Positions 44,166 through 56,733 are shown, counted from the stretch's first letter. The stretch is DNA of 64,000 nt from an uncultured Candidatus Altimarinota bacterium (GCA_936941205.1 CAKZJF010000028.1:1-64000), one strand, 5' to 3'. The notes: generated by a model from the letters alone, not told the origin. Program-made: numbers and translations.

Positions 44166-47093
44166 ATGTTTTGGATACGTATTCTTCTTACCTTTTTCAT
44201 AAGTATTATTGGTATTCAAAATACTTATGGTGAAGGGTTGCTTCCTTTTACTGATATTAAAACAACCGACACCTATTATTCTTCGGTTTTGCAGCTCTAT
44301 AAACAAGGAATTTTAACCGATACTGATGAACATCTCTTTTATCCAAATGAACTCATTGCCCGTGATTTATTTGTATGAATTGTAGTATGAGTATCTTGTC
44401 ATAAATGTATTAGCCCTAGTATAGAAGATTATATAAAATATCAGGTAAATCCTTTTATTGATGTTACAAAAATAAATCCATATTTTTACTGTATTTCGTA
44501 TTGAAAAGAAAAAGGGATTATTCAGTGATATAACTATGATATAAATTGAAGTGTAAGTTGCCAAAATAATACAACATTTACAAAAAATGAAAATCCAACA
44601 AGTACTCCTTTTTGTCCAGTCAATAATATTACACGTATAGAAGCTGCTGCTGTACTTCTTCGTCAGGCTAGCCTATGGAATGAGGCTATGAATTCATCCC
44701 TTCAATCACAGCTTTCATTTCCAAATAACACAGGTGATAAAGGAATGCGTTACTGGTTTTGATATACAAAAAAGGCAATACAAGTCTGACTGATTGATAA
44801 TACATATCAAAATATTGTTTCAGATAATATCATAACAGAAGATGAACTAAATACTCTCATTTCTCTTACATCTACTCAAATCACAAGATGGGAATTTGCT
44901 GTTATGGCTGCAAAAATGCTCTCTCTCAATCAATGTAGCAATACATCGCGAGATTCGAATGATTTCTGAGTGCAGATTCTCATTTTTGATAAAGAAAGTT
45001 CAGACTCAAAAAATGGAAATGGAAATCAACCAAAACTCTGAACTACAGAAGATACATTTGACCTATATGGGAAAATATTTTCTACTCAAGAAGATGGACC
45101 AAAAGAATCAAATCTTATATATAAATGGAATTTTCTTCATCCGAATTCGCAAACAGAAATAAATAAAACAGGAAAATGGCTTGATAATTTTCAATTCCCT
45201 AATGACTGAACTTGGGTTATCACACTTACGACTACCGATAAATCATCAGGAAAAGAAAGCGTATCGGTGGCTCAAGTTTCAATCGAAAAATCTACAACCA
45301 TCCTCCCACTTTTATCTTCATTCATTTGGGCAAATGAAAAGCCAGCATGAGTTGCTACATTATTTTTCTCAAAAGTTTCATGATGAGTTCAGCCCTATAG
45401 TTATCTATGGGATTTTGGTGATGGATGACAAAGTACTGAGGCAAATCCAAATCACGTATATCTAAAATCATGAATATACCCAGTAACACTCACGGTACGT
45501 GATGCGGCTGGAAATATATCAGTAAATAAAATAGTTGTAAATATCACAGAAAACTGTGATCCAGATAAAGATACTGTACTAAGTTGTAAGCCATCAGAAT
45601 GAGTAAATATAAGAAATACCCCTGCTGCTGATATTATCATTCTAGAGAAAGAATGAGTAAATTGTAATGGTGAAAAACCCTCAAAATATACAGATAATAC
45701 CTATGATTTCCTTGCGAAAACAAGTACTACTGGAAACTACAGTTATAATTGGGTGTTTGTGAATCAAAATACATGAGAAAAGGTTTACAAAGAAGGTAAA
45801 TGTATTAATGATCTTACTCTCAATCCTGGCACATGGACTGTTACTCTTACGGTAACCGATAAAGATACAGATGAGAGTACAACAGTAAGTACTCAGCTTC
45901 ATATTCCATGAGAAACAACAGAAAATCCAAGCGTTAATACACTTACGGTTTGAATTGATGCAAATCCAATATCATGAATAGGAACGCTTACAAGTACATT
46001 TACCCCTTATGTTTCATGAGGCTCATGAGGTTATACCTATAAGTGGGATTTCGGTGATGGAACAACAAGTACAGAAATAAAACCAACACATACCTATGAT
46101 ACTGTTGGAAGCTATACTGTTACACTTATAGTAACAGATTCCACAGGACATACAGCAACAAGTAGTGTAGTAGTGCGCGTGTTACCAGTAGAAGTAAAAA
46201 TAACCCCTGCTGCTGATATTATCATTCTAGAGAAAGAATGAGTAAATTGTAATGGTGAAAAACCCTCAAAATATACAGATAATACCTATGATTTCCTTGC
46301 GAAAACAAGTACTACTGGAAACTACAGTTATAATTGGGTGTTTGTGAATCAAAATACATGAGAAAAGGTTTACAAAGAAGGTAAATGTATTAATGATCTT
46401 ACTCTCAATCCTGGCACATGGACTGTTACTCTTACGGTAACCGATAAAGATACAGATGAGAGTACAACAGTAAGTACTCAGCTTCATATTCCATGAGAAA
46501 CAACAGAAAATCCAAGCGTTAATACACTTACGGTTTGAATTGATGCAAATCCAATATCATGAATAGGAACGCTTACAAGTACATTTACCCCTTATGTTTC
46601 ATGAGGCTCATGAGGTTATACCTATAAGTGGGATTTCGGTGATGGAACAACAAGTACAGAAATAAAACCAACACATACCTATGATACTGTTGGAAGCTAT
46701 ACTGTTACACTTATAGTAACAGATTCCACAGGACATACAGCAACAAGTAGTGTAGTAGTGCGCGTGTTACCAGTAGATACAACTGATCTTTGTCCAGAAA
46801 TAGCATGACCAGTAGATAATCAGTGATGCCCTATTATAGAAACTGGAGATCATTACACGGATATTATCACTGAAATTGGTGAAACAAATAAATGTATGAT
46901 GAATGCGATGAATGGTGAAAATTTGCTCATTTGACAAGCAGTTTGTGTACAATGTCCATGCAAATATACGCTCGATTTCAATGCAGTATTTCGTGTATGT
47001 GATATTATTTTTCCAACAATTCTCTCTACTGATAAATTAAACACATTTGCAAGAGGAACGCTTTATCAAGTGCCAAAATATACTAATCAATAA
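44166..47093 (+). CDS. SLH-domain and PKD-repeat surface protein, 975 aa
   Basis: Signal peptide MFWIRILLTFFISIIGIQNTYG. Residues 25-270 contain S-layer-homology-type units (LPFTDIKTTDTYYSSVLQLY, GILTDTDEHLFYPNELIARD, NNITRIEAAAVLLRQA, TRWEFAVMAAKML), which should hold the protein to the cell wall. Then PKD domains: YSYLWDFGDGGQSTEANP near 410, and within a 195-residue unit present twice (485-676 and 680-871) the segment YTYKWDFGDGTTSTE with HTYDTVGSYTVTLIVTD. The C-terminal 100 residues have Cys-rich parts (CMMNAMNGE, CVQCPCKYTL). Probable adhesin or surface scaffold. The exact duplication is described separately. Confidence 0.88.
45618..46777 (+). repeat. Perfect 575-bp tandem duplication (period 585 bp)
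   Basis: 45618-46192 and 46203-46777 are identical by eye over 575 bp, separated by 10 bp, inside the gene 44166-47093. The period of 585 bp keeps the frame and doubles a 195-residue unit with one PKD domain. Confidence 0.95.
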
Positions 47094-47106
47094 CAAGTAG
47101 CATTAT

Positions 47107-47946
47107 ATGCTTCGACTTATTTCACACAAACGATCTACTTCAGTTTTTAGCGGAAATCAGCACTCTAAACATATAGGAACAGGAGTTGAATTTACAAATC
47201 TTCGTGAATATAATACGAATGATAATGCTCGACTTATTGACTGGAAAATGAGTGCAAAAAGTGATAGAGTGTATAGTCGTGAGTATGAAGAATCTACAGA
47301 ATTAAAGGTATTTCTTATTATTGAGATATCCCCAAGTATGTACTTTGGTACAAATAAAACAACAAAAATACATACACTTATCGAAACAATAGAAACTATT
47401 TTACGAAGCTGTGATCAATACAATCACATACTTGGGTGAATTATTTGAGATCAAAATTGACTTAACTACATATCCCCTAAATGAGGAAAATATAATCGTT
47501 ATCTTTTTTCTCAAATTCTAGAAAAATCTCTAAAATATCCACCAAAAATCTCTAAAACATCCACCAAAGAAATTATAGAAATGCTTATAGAGAGAAAAAT
47601 TACAAATCAACTTATATTGTATATTACAGATAATACGTCCATACAAGAGATAAAAAAAATCACCAATCTATCATATATGAATGATTTCATATATATAAAT
47701 ATATTTGATACCATGGAATCAAATATATCGAAAGAATTCATAAAATCACCCATAAGAATATCTACAAATATTACATCAAATGACATTGGATCATTGGCAA
47801 TTAACTATCAAAATCTTAGGAATCTATCTCTTCAAAAACTAGAACATACCATCAAAATTATTGGTGCATCATATCTAACAATATTTACACATCAAAAACC
47901 CTCAATTATTCTTGAGAATTTCTTTTTAAGAAGAAAGAAACATTAA
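47107..47946 (+). CDS. DUF58 protein, 279 aa
   Basis: The N-terminal third has the DUF58 signature: FTNLREYNTNDNARLIDWKM, SAKSDRVYSREYEESTE, then VFLIIEISPSMYFGTNKTTK, which corresponds to a von Willebrand A-like fold with a partial MIDAS (D-x-S replaced by E-I-S). Members are usually linked to MoxR ATPases; none is in this window. No membrane helix. It starts 13 bp after the surface gene and ends 12 bp before dprA, so it may begin the operon that continues to 52431. Confidence 0.85.
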
Positions 47947-47958
47947 TGACAAAAGAAT

Positions 47959-49062
47959 ATGAATATTTTCTTCCTTGCATTTTTACATACTATTGGCTTT
48001 ACTCAACAAGATCTTAAGAAGATATTTTTAGAAAATGAATATTACGAAGATTTTTATAAATCTATTTCCTATGATATATTAGTAAATATCTTCTGAAATA
48101 AGACAGAAAAAATTAAAAAAATACTATCAAATATAGATAAAATTGATACAGAAGATATACTGAAACTCATTCAGAGACTTGATATTGTTCTCATTTCTAT
48201 TCATGATGCACGATATCCAGAAATATTAAAACCATTGAATCACTCACCATTTTTTCTATATGTTCGTTGAAATGTAGATATTCTTAATACAAATATCCTA
48301 GCTATAGTATGATCGAGGAAACATAGTCCTTATGCCAAAAAAATACTAGAGGATTTTATTCCGATACTTATCAAAGAAGATTTTACAATCATAAGTGGAG
48401 GTGCTTACGGTATTGATACATTAGCTCATGAAATTACCATTCAAACAAAAAATAACGGAAAAACCCTGGTAGTATTTGGTACTGGAATTGATCGTTGTTA
48501 TCCTGCAAAAAATAAAACACTCTTTGAAGATATTATAAAATATAATTGAGCTCTTATTTCTCATTTTCCCCTTGGAACATGACCAGAAGTATATAATTTC
48601 CCAATCAGGAATGAGATTGTTGCATGAATGAGTAAGGGGATAATAATACCTGAAGCTTGAGAATGATCTGGCACCCTCATTACTGCCCAACTATGAATCG
48701 AACACGGAAGGGATATCTTCGTTATTCCATGAGATATATATAGAGAAAGTAGCAAAGGAAGCAATAGTTTACTTACGACTGGACAAGCAAAATGTGTATG
48801 AAACATACAAGATATACTTGAAGAATATATATTAATGCAGCATAATCATATGTTCTCACTAGAAACCAAAGGAAAACATCAACCTTTTCAAAATTCAGAA
48901 GCAGAAGCAATATATTCAAGTATTGAAAATGGATACTGAACTGTAGATGCAATCCAACTCGAAACGGACTATTCAACTACTGATATCCTTATGCACTTAT
49001 CAATACTCGAAATTGAAGGACATATTGAAAATGATAAATTATGAGGATATTATGTCTGTTAA
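47959..49062 (+). CDS. dprA: DNA processing protein DprA, 367 aa
   Basis: Binds incoming single-stranded DNA and loads RecA during natural transformation. Rossmann-type core: ILAIVGSRKHSPYAKKILE, IISGGAYGIDTLAHE, TLVVFGTGIDRCYPAKNK, LISHFPLGTGPEVYNFPIRN, GIIIPEAGEGSGTLITAQLG, IFVIPGDIYRESSKGSN, and a C-terminal winged-helix part (TVDAIQLETDYSTTDILMHL). Several core Gly are TGA. With PIF1 and the type IV pilus genes in this window, it supports competence for DNA uptake. Ends 11 bp inside the next gene. Confidence 0.96.
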
Positions 49063-49609
49063 AATGTTTACTATTGATTTTTATAAAAAGAATTCATATA
49101 ATTCAACCTACATATATCTATATAAGCCTATGAAATCACTATTTAAGCCAGTTGTACGAGCTATCATTATAAATGATACTGATGAAATCCTTATGGTAAA
49201 ACATACGAAAGATAGCCTGTGGGTACTTCCAGGATGACACGTCGAAAGTGATGAATCAATTCATGATGCTATTTTACGAGAGTTAAAAGAAGAACTTTGA
49301 TTAGAAGCTTTTTTCACCCCTATTGATGATCATGAGATTCTTCATCATAAAAAAATAGAACTAGAACATTTACCACTTCCACTTACTTCTTATAAGCTCT
49401 CATATACGAGTAGTTCATGAAAAGATAAATCTCGTACAGAATATATCTTTCTTATGATGTCTTCACAAAAAGATTGTATAAAACAGGAATGAGAAATAGT
49501 AGATTATAAATGGTTTGAACCCGAGGAAATTCTTCTTATGAAATGAAATATTGAAACATATGACTTTTATATTGAAATGATAGAAAAACTGCTTTATGGT
49601 GAAGAGTAA
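49052..49609 (+). CDS. Nudix hydrolase, 185 aa
   Basis: Nudix box GGHVESDESIHDAILRELKEELGL fits G-x5-E-x7-REUxEExGU (split here: GGHVESDESIH and DAILRELKEELGL). The domain begins at VVRAIIINDTDEILMVKH near residue 32. It hydrolyses a nucleoside diphosphate linked to another group; the substrate cannot be inferred. TGA encodes one Gly of the box. The start ATG overlaps dprA by 11 bp, and the end overlaps murG by 14 bp, so translation is likely coupled. Confidence 0.92.
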
Positions 49610-50696
49610 AAATACAATAATTCTCGTTGGTGGATGAACTGGTTGACATATAACCCCTCTTGTCTCTCTTTCAAAAATTTTATGACCCAATAATAACTAT
49701 GAATGGATTGGAGAAAGATGATGACTTGAAGAGAATATTTCAAAAAGTGAGAATATCCCATTTCATCCAATTCATGCGGAAAAATTGCGTCGAGAGTTTT
49801 CATGGAAAACATTACTTATACCAGGAAAAATGTTACTTGGTGTATTTGAATCTATTATCATCATTTCAAAATTAAAACCTGATTTTATATTTTCAAAATG
49901 AAGTCATATTTCAATCCCTGTTGCTTTTGCTGCAAAAATACTTTGAATTCCATTTTATTTACATGAATCAGATACTATTCCATGATTAGCAAATCGAATA
50001 ACTGGAAAATTTGCGAAAAAAATCTTTCTATGATTTCAAAGTGCAAGTAAATATTTTCCAAAAACAAAAACAATTGTCATCTGACAAATCATTAATCCTG
50101 AACTTATTGCCCTATCAAATAAATGAATTGATACAGTAATATCAGGAAAAATTCGACTGCTTGTCATATGCTGAAGTCAAGGATCACAAAATATTTTTAA
50201 CTGGCTTATTAAGAATATTGATAGATTTAATGCATCATTTGATGTTTGTGTGGTTCTTGGGTTAAAAAATATTGGATTGAGGTCACAATTCACCAAAGCC
50301 CATGTAAAAACAATTGATTTTGCAAACATACAAGAATTATGAGAACTCTACAATTGGGCTGATATTGCCATTACACGCTGAAGTGCCACAACATTAGGAG
50401 AACTTGATATTTTTCATATCAAAAAGATAATAGTACCCCTTCCTTGGTCTTGATGAAATCATCAATACTATAATGCTCTCGAATACAACACACCAGACAA
50501 TCTTATAATTGAAGAAAAGAATCTGTATAATCCAGAGACTATTCAGCTTATAATTCAAAAATTCTCGTGCTGAGAAAATAAGAAAATACAACAAATTATT
50601 CAATCATCCAATTCAGAAAAACAGATTTATCTCCTTAAGAAAACACTTATAAATCATGAAAAATACACCTCAGATAAAAAAATTTACGACTCTTAA
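49596..50696 (+). CDS. murG: MurG, lipid II-forming GlcNAc transferase, 366 aa
   Basis: Adds GlcNAc to lipid I on the inner membrane face, completing lipid II. Glycine loop VGGGTGGHITPL at residues 11-22 with two Gly from TGA, second loop SGSHISIPVAFAAKILGIP, HESDTIPGLANR, LLVICGSQGSQNIFNWL, DIAITRGSATTLGELDIF and PLPWSGGNHQYYNA. Complete length. Start ATG 49596 is followed by GTG; either could initiate. It overlaps the Nudix gene by 14 bp and the ABC exporter by 41 bp. Confidence 0.95.
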
Positions 50697-52431
50697 ATCC
50701 GTTTTTTCTCATCTTATTGAGGTAAAAAAAGCAAAATATACAATATGATGACTGCTCCTGTTGTATATTTCCATGATAGTAAGTGAGCCTTATTTTTATA
50801 AAATCCTGGTTGATCGGCTTGAAGTTGAATTGAAAAATCCAACATGACACATTCCAGATATTATGCTTATTACTATCGGTATATGGATAGGTATAACTAT
50901 ATTGTCAATTTTAGCTCGTTACATATTTGCCAAAACACTCCTTACCCTCCAAAATCGTGATTGGCAAAATTTTCTGCTAAAAGGAATGCAAAAAATGTTA
51001 CTTCTCCCTATTGATTATCATATAGGCATTCAACATGGGGAAAAACAGAAGATTATAGATCGAGGTGCGGAAGCTGTATGGCAAGCTTGAGATATTATTA
51101 TACTCCGTATTATCCCACAGATTACAATAGCAGTCTGTCTTATTATATTTTGATTTATCATTGATTGGAAAATGACGGTACTTAGTCTCATCTTCTTACC
51201 AATCAGTATCTACTTTATATTTCATATAGGAAAATCTGCACATACAAATCAAAGAACTGCAAACAAATACTGGGATAAAGTATTCTGACGAATCTCAGAT
51301 AGTTTCACAAATCTTCAAATTATGAGAATATTTGATAGAAATGACTACGAGGTTGCAATACTCTCTGAAAGAATAGATCATGCTTCACGAGAACAAAATA
51401 AAGTCCGTAAACTCTGGATATTATTTAATTCATTTGGTTGAGCATTCGTATTCGTTGCAAAAGTGCTCATACTCTCAATAGGAATTATACTTATCTATAA
51501 ATGACAACTCAGTCTCTGAACCCTTCTCTTCTTTCTGGCATTTGCGGATCGAGTATACGGACCTATATTTAGTGTATTTGAATGATATCAAAACATGATG
51601 ATAAATATCGCTCATTATGAAAAAATTGAATCAATTTTTACTATGGAAAATGAGCAAGATACTGGGAATAAAGAACTCACAAAACTTGAAAATAATATTA
51701 CCTTTGATTGAGTTTCTTTTATATACCCATGAACAAAAAGGAGTGTACTTTCTAATATACAGATGACTATCAAGAAATGAGAAAGAATTGCTCTTATTGG
51801 ACAAACAGGAAGTGGAAAATCAACAATAGTTCAACTTCTTATGAGATTCTATAAACCCACACAATGAACTATTCTTATGAATAATGGAGATATTTATTGA
51901 TACACGCTTGATTCATTCAGACAAAAATTTGCAGCCGTATTTCAAGATACAACACTCTTTAATGAGACCATTCAACATAATCTCGAATATGTACGCGATA
52001 ATATAACACAGCAAGATATCGAGGAGGCTTGCAAGAAAGCAAATATACTAGAATTTATTGAATCTCTTCCTGAAAAATGGGAAACAGAAGTTGGAGAAAG
52101 ATGATTAAAACTTTCTGGAGGAGAAAAGCAAAGAATTGCAATAGCACGAGCCATACTTGCAAATCCAGAAATTCTTATTCTCGATGAAGCAACGAGTGCA
52201 TTGGATACAAAAACCGAAAAACTGATACAGAATGCTTTTGATAATCTCATGGAGTGACGCACTTCAATTATCATTGCCCATAGACTCTCAACTATAATCA
52301 ATGCTGATACCATCTATCTTCTCGATAAAGGAAAAATAGTAGCACAGTGATCTCATGATATACTCTATAAAGAATCTCCAGAATATAAGGAAATGGTAGA
52401 CCTACAACATAACTGATTCGTAAAAGAATAA
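50656..52431 (+). CDS. ABC exporter, fused membrane and ATPase domains, 591 aa
   Basis: Half-transporter of the MsbA/lipid-peptide exporter type. Six membrane helices in residues 30-320, then an ATPase domain: Walker [11 protein letters not shown] near residues 381-390, Q-loop [11 protein letters not shown], signature LSGGEKQ at 486-492, Walker [13 protein letters not shown] at 506-517 and the H-loop IIAHRLSTI. It works as a dimer in the cytoplasmic membrane. Substrate unknown; linkage to murG suggests an envelope lipid or wall component but does not prove it. Ends at a bidirectional terminator. Confidence 0.95.
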
Positions 52432-52434
52432 TTT

Positions 52435-52467
52435 AAAAAAATACCAGCATTCATCTGGTATTTTTTT
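52435..52467. terminator. Bidirectional terminator between the ABC gene and miaB
   Basis: 13-bp arms around AAATACCAG and CTGGTATTT with a 7-nt loop, A-run and T-run on the two sides. It overlaps the miaB stop codon. Confidence 0.88.
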
Positions 52468-53914
52468 AGGAAACAAGTATTCATTGGAGATTCCATCCAT
52501 CAAGAGAATGAATATGAACACGAACAAGATCTCAAATGGCAACATTTGATTCATTTGAAATATACACTTCTTTGAAGTTTCGTGTTCGACCAACCCAACC
52601 ATTACTTCGTCACTTTCCAGAAATTAATATTTCCTCTTCCCTTCCAATCATGAGTTTTGATCGATTCAATACTGACTCTTCCAAAAGATTATTCAAGGTA
52701 TTCCAGCGTCTTGCCTTTTCATGAGGTGTAATATCATCCTTGTATGCATCATATGCATACGTTCCAGAACGAGGCGAATAACGAGCTATATAAGCAAAAT
52801 CAAACTGACATTCTTTCATGGCATGGATAGTATCTTGAAATTCTTCTTCTGTTTCACCCGGAAATCATACGATAATATCGGTAGAAATCGAGAAAAGTGG
52901 ATCACGCTTTCTAAGATATTCAACCTGTGCCTTAAAATCCTCATATGTATGCTTCCTATTCATTCGTTTCAAAAGTGAATTACTCCCTGATTGCATGGCA
53001 AAATGAAGGTAATTACACATCTTTTTAAGCTGAACATGAGCATCAAGAATATCTTTGGTCATATCATGCGGATTGGAACTTGTAAATCGAATACGATCAA
53101 TTCAATCGATTGCATCAATATGATTCAATAACTCACGAAATGGGGTTGTTACATCTTTATGTATCCAAGTTAATTCTTTCATATCCCAAAGCTTTTTCCT
53201 TACTTCTTTTCCATAACTATTTACATTTTGACCTAAGAGAGTTACTTCTTTCGTTCCGGATAAAACAACGGTTTGAATTTCTTGGATGATATCATCAATT
53301 GAACGACTTATTTCACGTCATCGTGTATATGGAACAATACAATATGTACAATAATTGTCACATCCTGTTTGGATGATTACATTTGCACTTGCAGGATTTT
53401 CTTGAAGTTGTTTTACTGCAAGATATTCGTTAAATTTTGAATCATTTCCGATATCTTTATTACATATAAGAGTGAGTAGTTTTGTAAGATACGAAACTTC
53501 TTCTATTCGAAATGTAAAATCAATTTCCTGAGATCGTAAAAAAAGTGCATCATCATAGTTCCCGAGAAGATCTTCAGAATGTAAAAGTGAAATATCTTGT
53601 ATTTGACTTCTTTGATATGCATCATTTTGAATATATCGTTTTGCCATTCAAGTTTTTCGAACCATACATCCAGTAATCCCAAAAAGAGGCTTCTGTTTTG
53701 TATCATTCTTTTTATGATATAATCAAACTTCATGAATAAATCAAAATACTCTATCTTCTCACTTTTGCCGAACACTACATGTATTTAAAATAATGATGTC
53801 GGCCTTTACAGGATCAATAACTTTTTTATATCCAGCACCTATTAATATCATATGAATCTTCTCGCTATCTGCATAATTCATCTGACAACCAAATGTTTTC
53901 ACAAAATAATTCAT
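52466..53914 (-). CDS. miaB: tRNA methylthiotransferase MiaB, 482 aa
   Basis: Radical-SAM enzyme making 2-methylthio-N6-isopentenyladenosine at tRNA position 37. N-terminal methylthiotransferase domain: [37 protein letters not shown] supplying the second-cluster Cys; radical SAM motif [16 protein letters not shown]; then [54 protein letters not shown]; and a C-terminal TRAM domain ([12 protein letters not shown]). An insertion of about 40 residues ([16 protein letters not shown]) precedes the SAM motif. Divergent from ftsA. Confidence 0.96.
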
Positions 53915-54051
53915 AAAGCTCCGTAGAAATGATACAAAATAACAAAATATGAGAGTTTTTAACACTCGTAACGTGGCAAGTGTATCGAAAAAACGACGTT
54001 TGTAAAATAATGATATGTTCAAACAGTGTATACATGGAAAAGACTTTCGCT

Positions 54052-54079
54052 TTGAAAAAGAAATTCCCCACCGTATAAT
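54052..54079 (+). promoter_or_regulatory. Candidate ftsA promoter
   Basis: TTGAAA (54052-54057), 16 bp, TATAAT (54074-54079). The leader to ATG 54176 would be about 90 nt, the longest in the window. The rest of 53915-54175 shows no gene. Confidence 0.55.
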
Positions 54080-54175
54080 GTACCCAACAAATACAACAAA
54101 AGAAAAACAAATTCCTGATTACAATCAAATGCTCATGTATAACTTTTTTACTCATATAACTTTTTAACACTATAT

Positions 54176-55405
54176 ATGGTACCTGGAGAAACTTTTGTTG
54201 CAATAGATATAGGAAGTTCCAAAATAAAAAGTGTTATTGGAACTTTTACCGAAGACAAAAAACTTCGTGTCATGGGAGTTGGAGTGGCTGAATCCCGTGG
54301 AATTAGAAAAGGAAATATTCTCGATATGGAAGAATTTAAGAATAATCTAGATTGAGCCCTCGGAGATGCTGAGAAAATGGTCGGTGAACAAGTATCACAT
54401 ATATTCATTGGACTTTCATGAATTCATATTGATATCCTTCGTAATACTGGAATTATAGCTATTCCCGGAATCGAAGTAACGGAAGATGATGTAAATCGAG
54501 CACTTGATATTTCACAAAATGGTCTTGATATGACCAATAGAACCGTACTTAAAGTCATACCTGAAAGCTTTTCTCTTGATTTTGAATCAGGAATTAAGAA
54601 TCCTATTGGAATGAATGGGAAAAAATTAGAAGTACGAAGTCATATTTTTTCAATCGGAACAAATACTATCAATAATATCAAGAAATGAATTTATGATGTA
54701 TGAGTTGAGATTCTTGATATTTATCCAAATATTCTTTGAAGTGGAGAAGCAATACTTTCTCGTCGACAAAAGGAACTTGGGGTTGTATGTCTTGATATTG
54801 GAGCAAGTACAACAAATGTGTCAGTCTATGAAGAAGGATCGCTTATATATGCTGGAATAATTCCTCTTGGTGGAGAGCACGTGACAAGCGATCTTGCTCT
54901 TGGACTAAGAATATCGATTGATACTGCTGAAAAATTGAAGCTTGAATATGGAGATCTTGGATTTTTAAAGAATGATTCCGATGAAGAAATTGATCTTTCT
55001 AAATTTTCAAGTATCGATACAGTAAATATATCAAGAAAATTCATGACTGAAATAATGAAAGCGCGCTATCAAGAGATATTTCATTATGTAAACTTAGAAC
55101 TAAAAAAAGTTGGTAGAGATTGAATGCTTCCAGAATGAGCAGCACTCACTGGATGAGCATCAAAAATCCGATGAATTCTCGATCTTGCAAGAGAATCACT
55201 GAGACTTCCAGCAAGTATTTGAGTTCCTGAGGAGATAGATAGTATGAGTGGGACAACCGTTAGTGATCCAACCTATTCTGCCGTAATTTGAGTACTTCTT
55301 TTGTCACAAAAATATTGAACTCACAAAAGACCATTTAAGCTCAATATCTCATTACACGGATGGGTAGAATCAGTCAAAAACTTCTTTCATAAAATTCTTC
55401 CTTAA
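54176..55405 (+). CDS. ftsA: Cell division protein FtsA, 409 aa
   Basis: Actin-fold protein that ties FtsZ to the membrane. ATPase phosphate-1 motif FVAIDIGSSKIKSVIG at residues 7-22, subdomain 1C near residues 85-165 (IEVTEDDVNRALDIS), phosphate-2 LGVVCLDIGASTTNVSVYEE, GIIPLGGEHVTSDLAL, and the adenosine motif TGGASKIRGILDLARE (two Gly are TGA). The C-terminal amphipathic helix is GWVESVKNFFHKILP, typical for membrane attachment. Followed by ftsZ after 37 bp. Confidence 0.96.
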
Positions 55406-55442
55406 ATTCTTCTTATTTTATTAATTCCCTTAAATTATAGCT

Positions 55443-56717
55443 ATGTCAACATTCCATACTGAAGACCGTCTAAAATCACTCTTAAGAAATGCTGGAAATC
55501 CAAGCAATACACCAACTCATGATACAAGTGTTCACGAGGTGAAACTTGATGCTCGCATTTCACCTATTGCCAATATTAAAGTTATTGGTGTGTGAGGTGG
55601 TGGAAATAATGCTGTTAATCGAATGATAGAAGCAGGGGTTGAAGGAATTGAATTTATAGCCATAAATACTGACGCACAAGCATTATTCTCTTCAATGGCG
55701 CCAACACGAATTAATGTAGGTCGATCTACTACAAAAGGACTTGGTGCTGGTGGAAACCCGGAAGTCGGTAAAAAAGCTGCTGAGGAATCCAGCGAAGAAA
55801 TAAAACAAGCACTTGCCTGAGCTGATATGGTTTTCATAACTACCGGGCTTGGTGGTGGTACTGGTACTGGTGCTGCACCAGTAATTGCAGAGATTGCTAA
55901 ATCACTTGGTGCACTTGTTGTTTGAGTGGTAACAAAACCATTCTCTTTTGAAGGTCAACGTCGAGCCATGCAGGCAATTGAAGGATATGAACGATTAAAA
56001 GAGAAGGTTGACACTCTCATTACTATCCCAAATGATAAAATACTTTCAATTATTGATAAAAAAACCCCTCTTCTTGAAGCATTTAAAGTTGCAGATGAGA
56101 TACTAAAACAAGGTATTCAATGAGTATCTGATCTTATTACCATTCCTGGAGTTATTAATCTTGATTTTGCTGATTTACAATCAATCATGCAAAATGCAGG
56201 AAGTGCACTGATTGGTATTGGATATTGAAGCGGTGAAAATCGTGCCGTAGAAGCTGCACGTACAGCAATCGATTCACCTCTTCTTGAACTTTCTATAGCA
56301 TGAGCAAAGGGACTTATATTTAATATTACTGGTGGAATGGACCTTTCTATGTTTGAAGTAGAAGAAGCTGCGCGCATTATTACAGAAGCATGTGATACTG
56401 ATGCAAACATTAAATTTGGTACGAGCCTCAATGAGGACTATACTTGAGAAATACGTATTACTGTTATTGCTACTGGGTTCAATGAAGAAACGAATCGACA
56501 AATAGGTGAAATAAACCGTGGAGGATTTAATCAGTCATCTATATTCTCTCGTCAAGGAAACCAGTGAAACCAATCTCGTCAAAATACTGATCGATGAGTT
56601 CCGAATATTCCAACTGGATTTCCTCAATCTAATAATACTACTATTCAACCAGTAAAAAATACGGAACCACAAAATGATTTTGATGTTCCAGCATTTTTAA
56701 GAAATAAAATTAAATAA
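55443..56717 (+). CDS. ftsZ: Cell division protein FtsZ, 424 aa
   Basis: Tubulin-like GTPase forming the division ring. N-terminal extension of about 45 residues, then [18 protein letters not shown] (Gly51 is TGA), INTDAQAL, the tubulin signature [11 protein letters not shown] at 137-147, [24 protein letters not shown], a Gln/Asn-rich linker, and the C-terminal peptide [12 protein letters not shown] that binds FtsA. Full length. A terminator follows, so ftsA-ftsZ form a two-gene unit without the usual mur genes nearby. Confidence 0.98.
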
Positions 56718-56733
56718 TTCTTCTTAGAAAAAT

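Noticed and set aside
45618-46777. Reading the duplication as an insertion sequence or CRISPR
   Set aside because: Only two long copies, coding in frame for a PKD unit; no transposase, terminal inverted repeats or spacers.
53915-54175. Possible small RNA or gene between miaB and ftsA
   Set aside because: Only the ftsA promoter candidate is supported; no ORF or strong hairpin with T-run.
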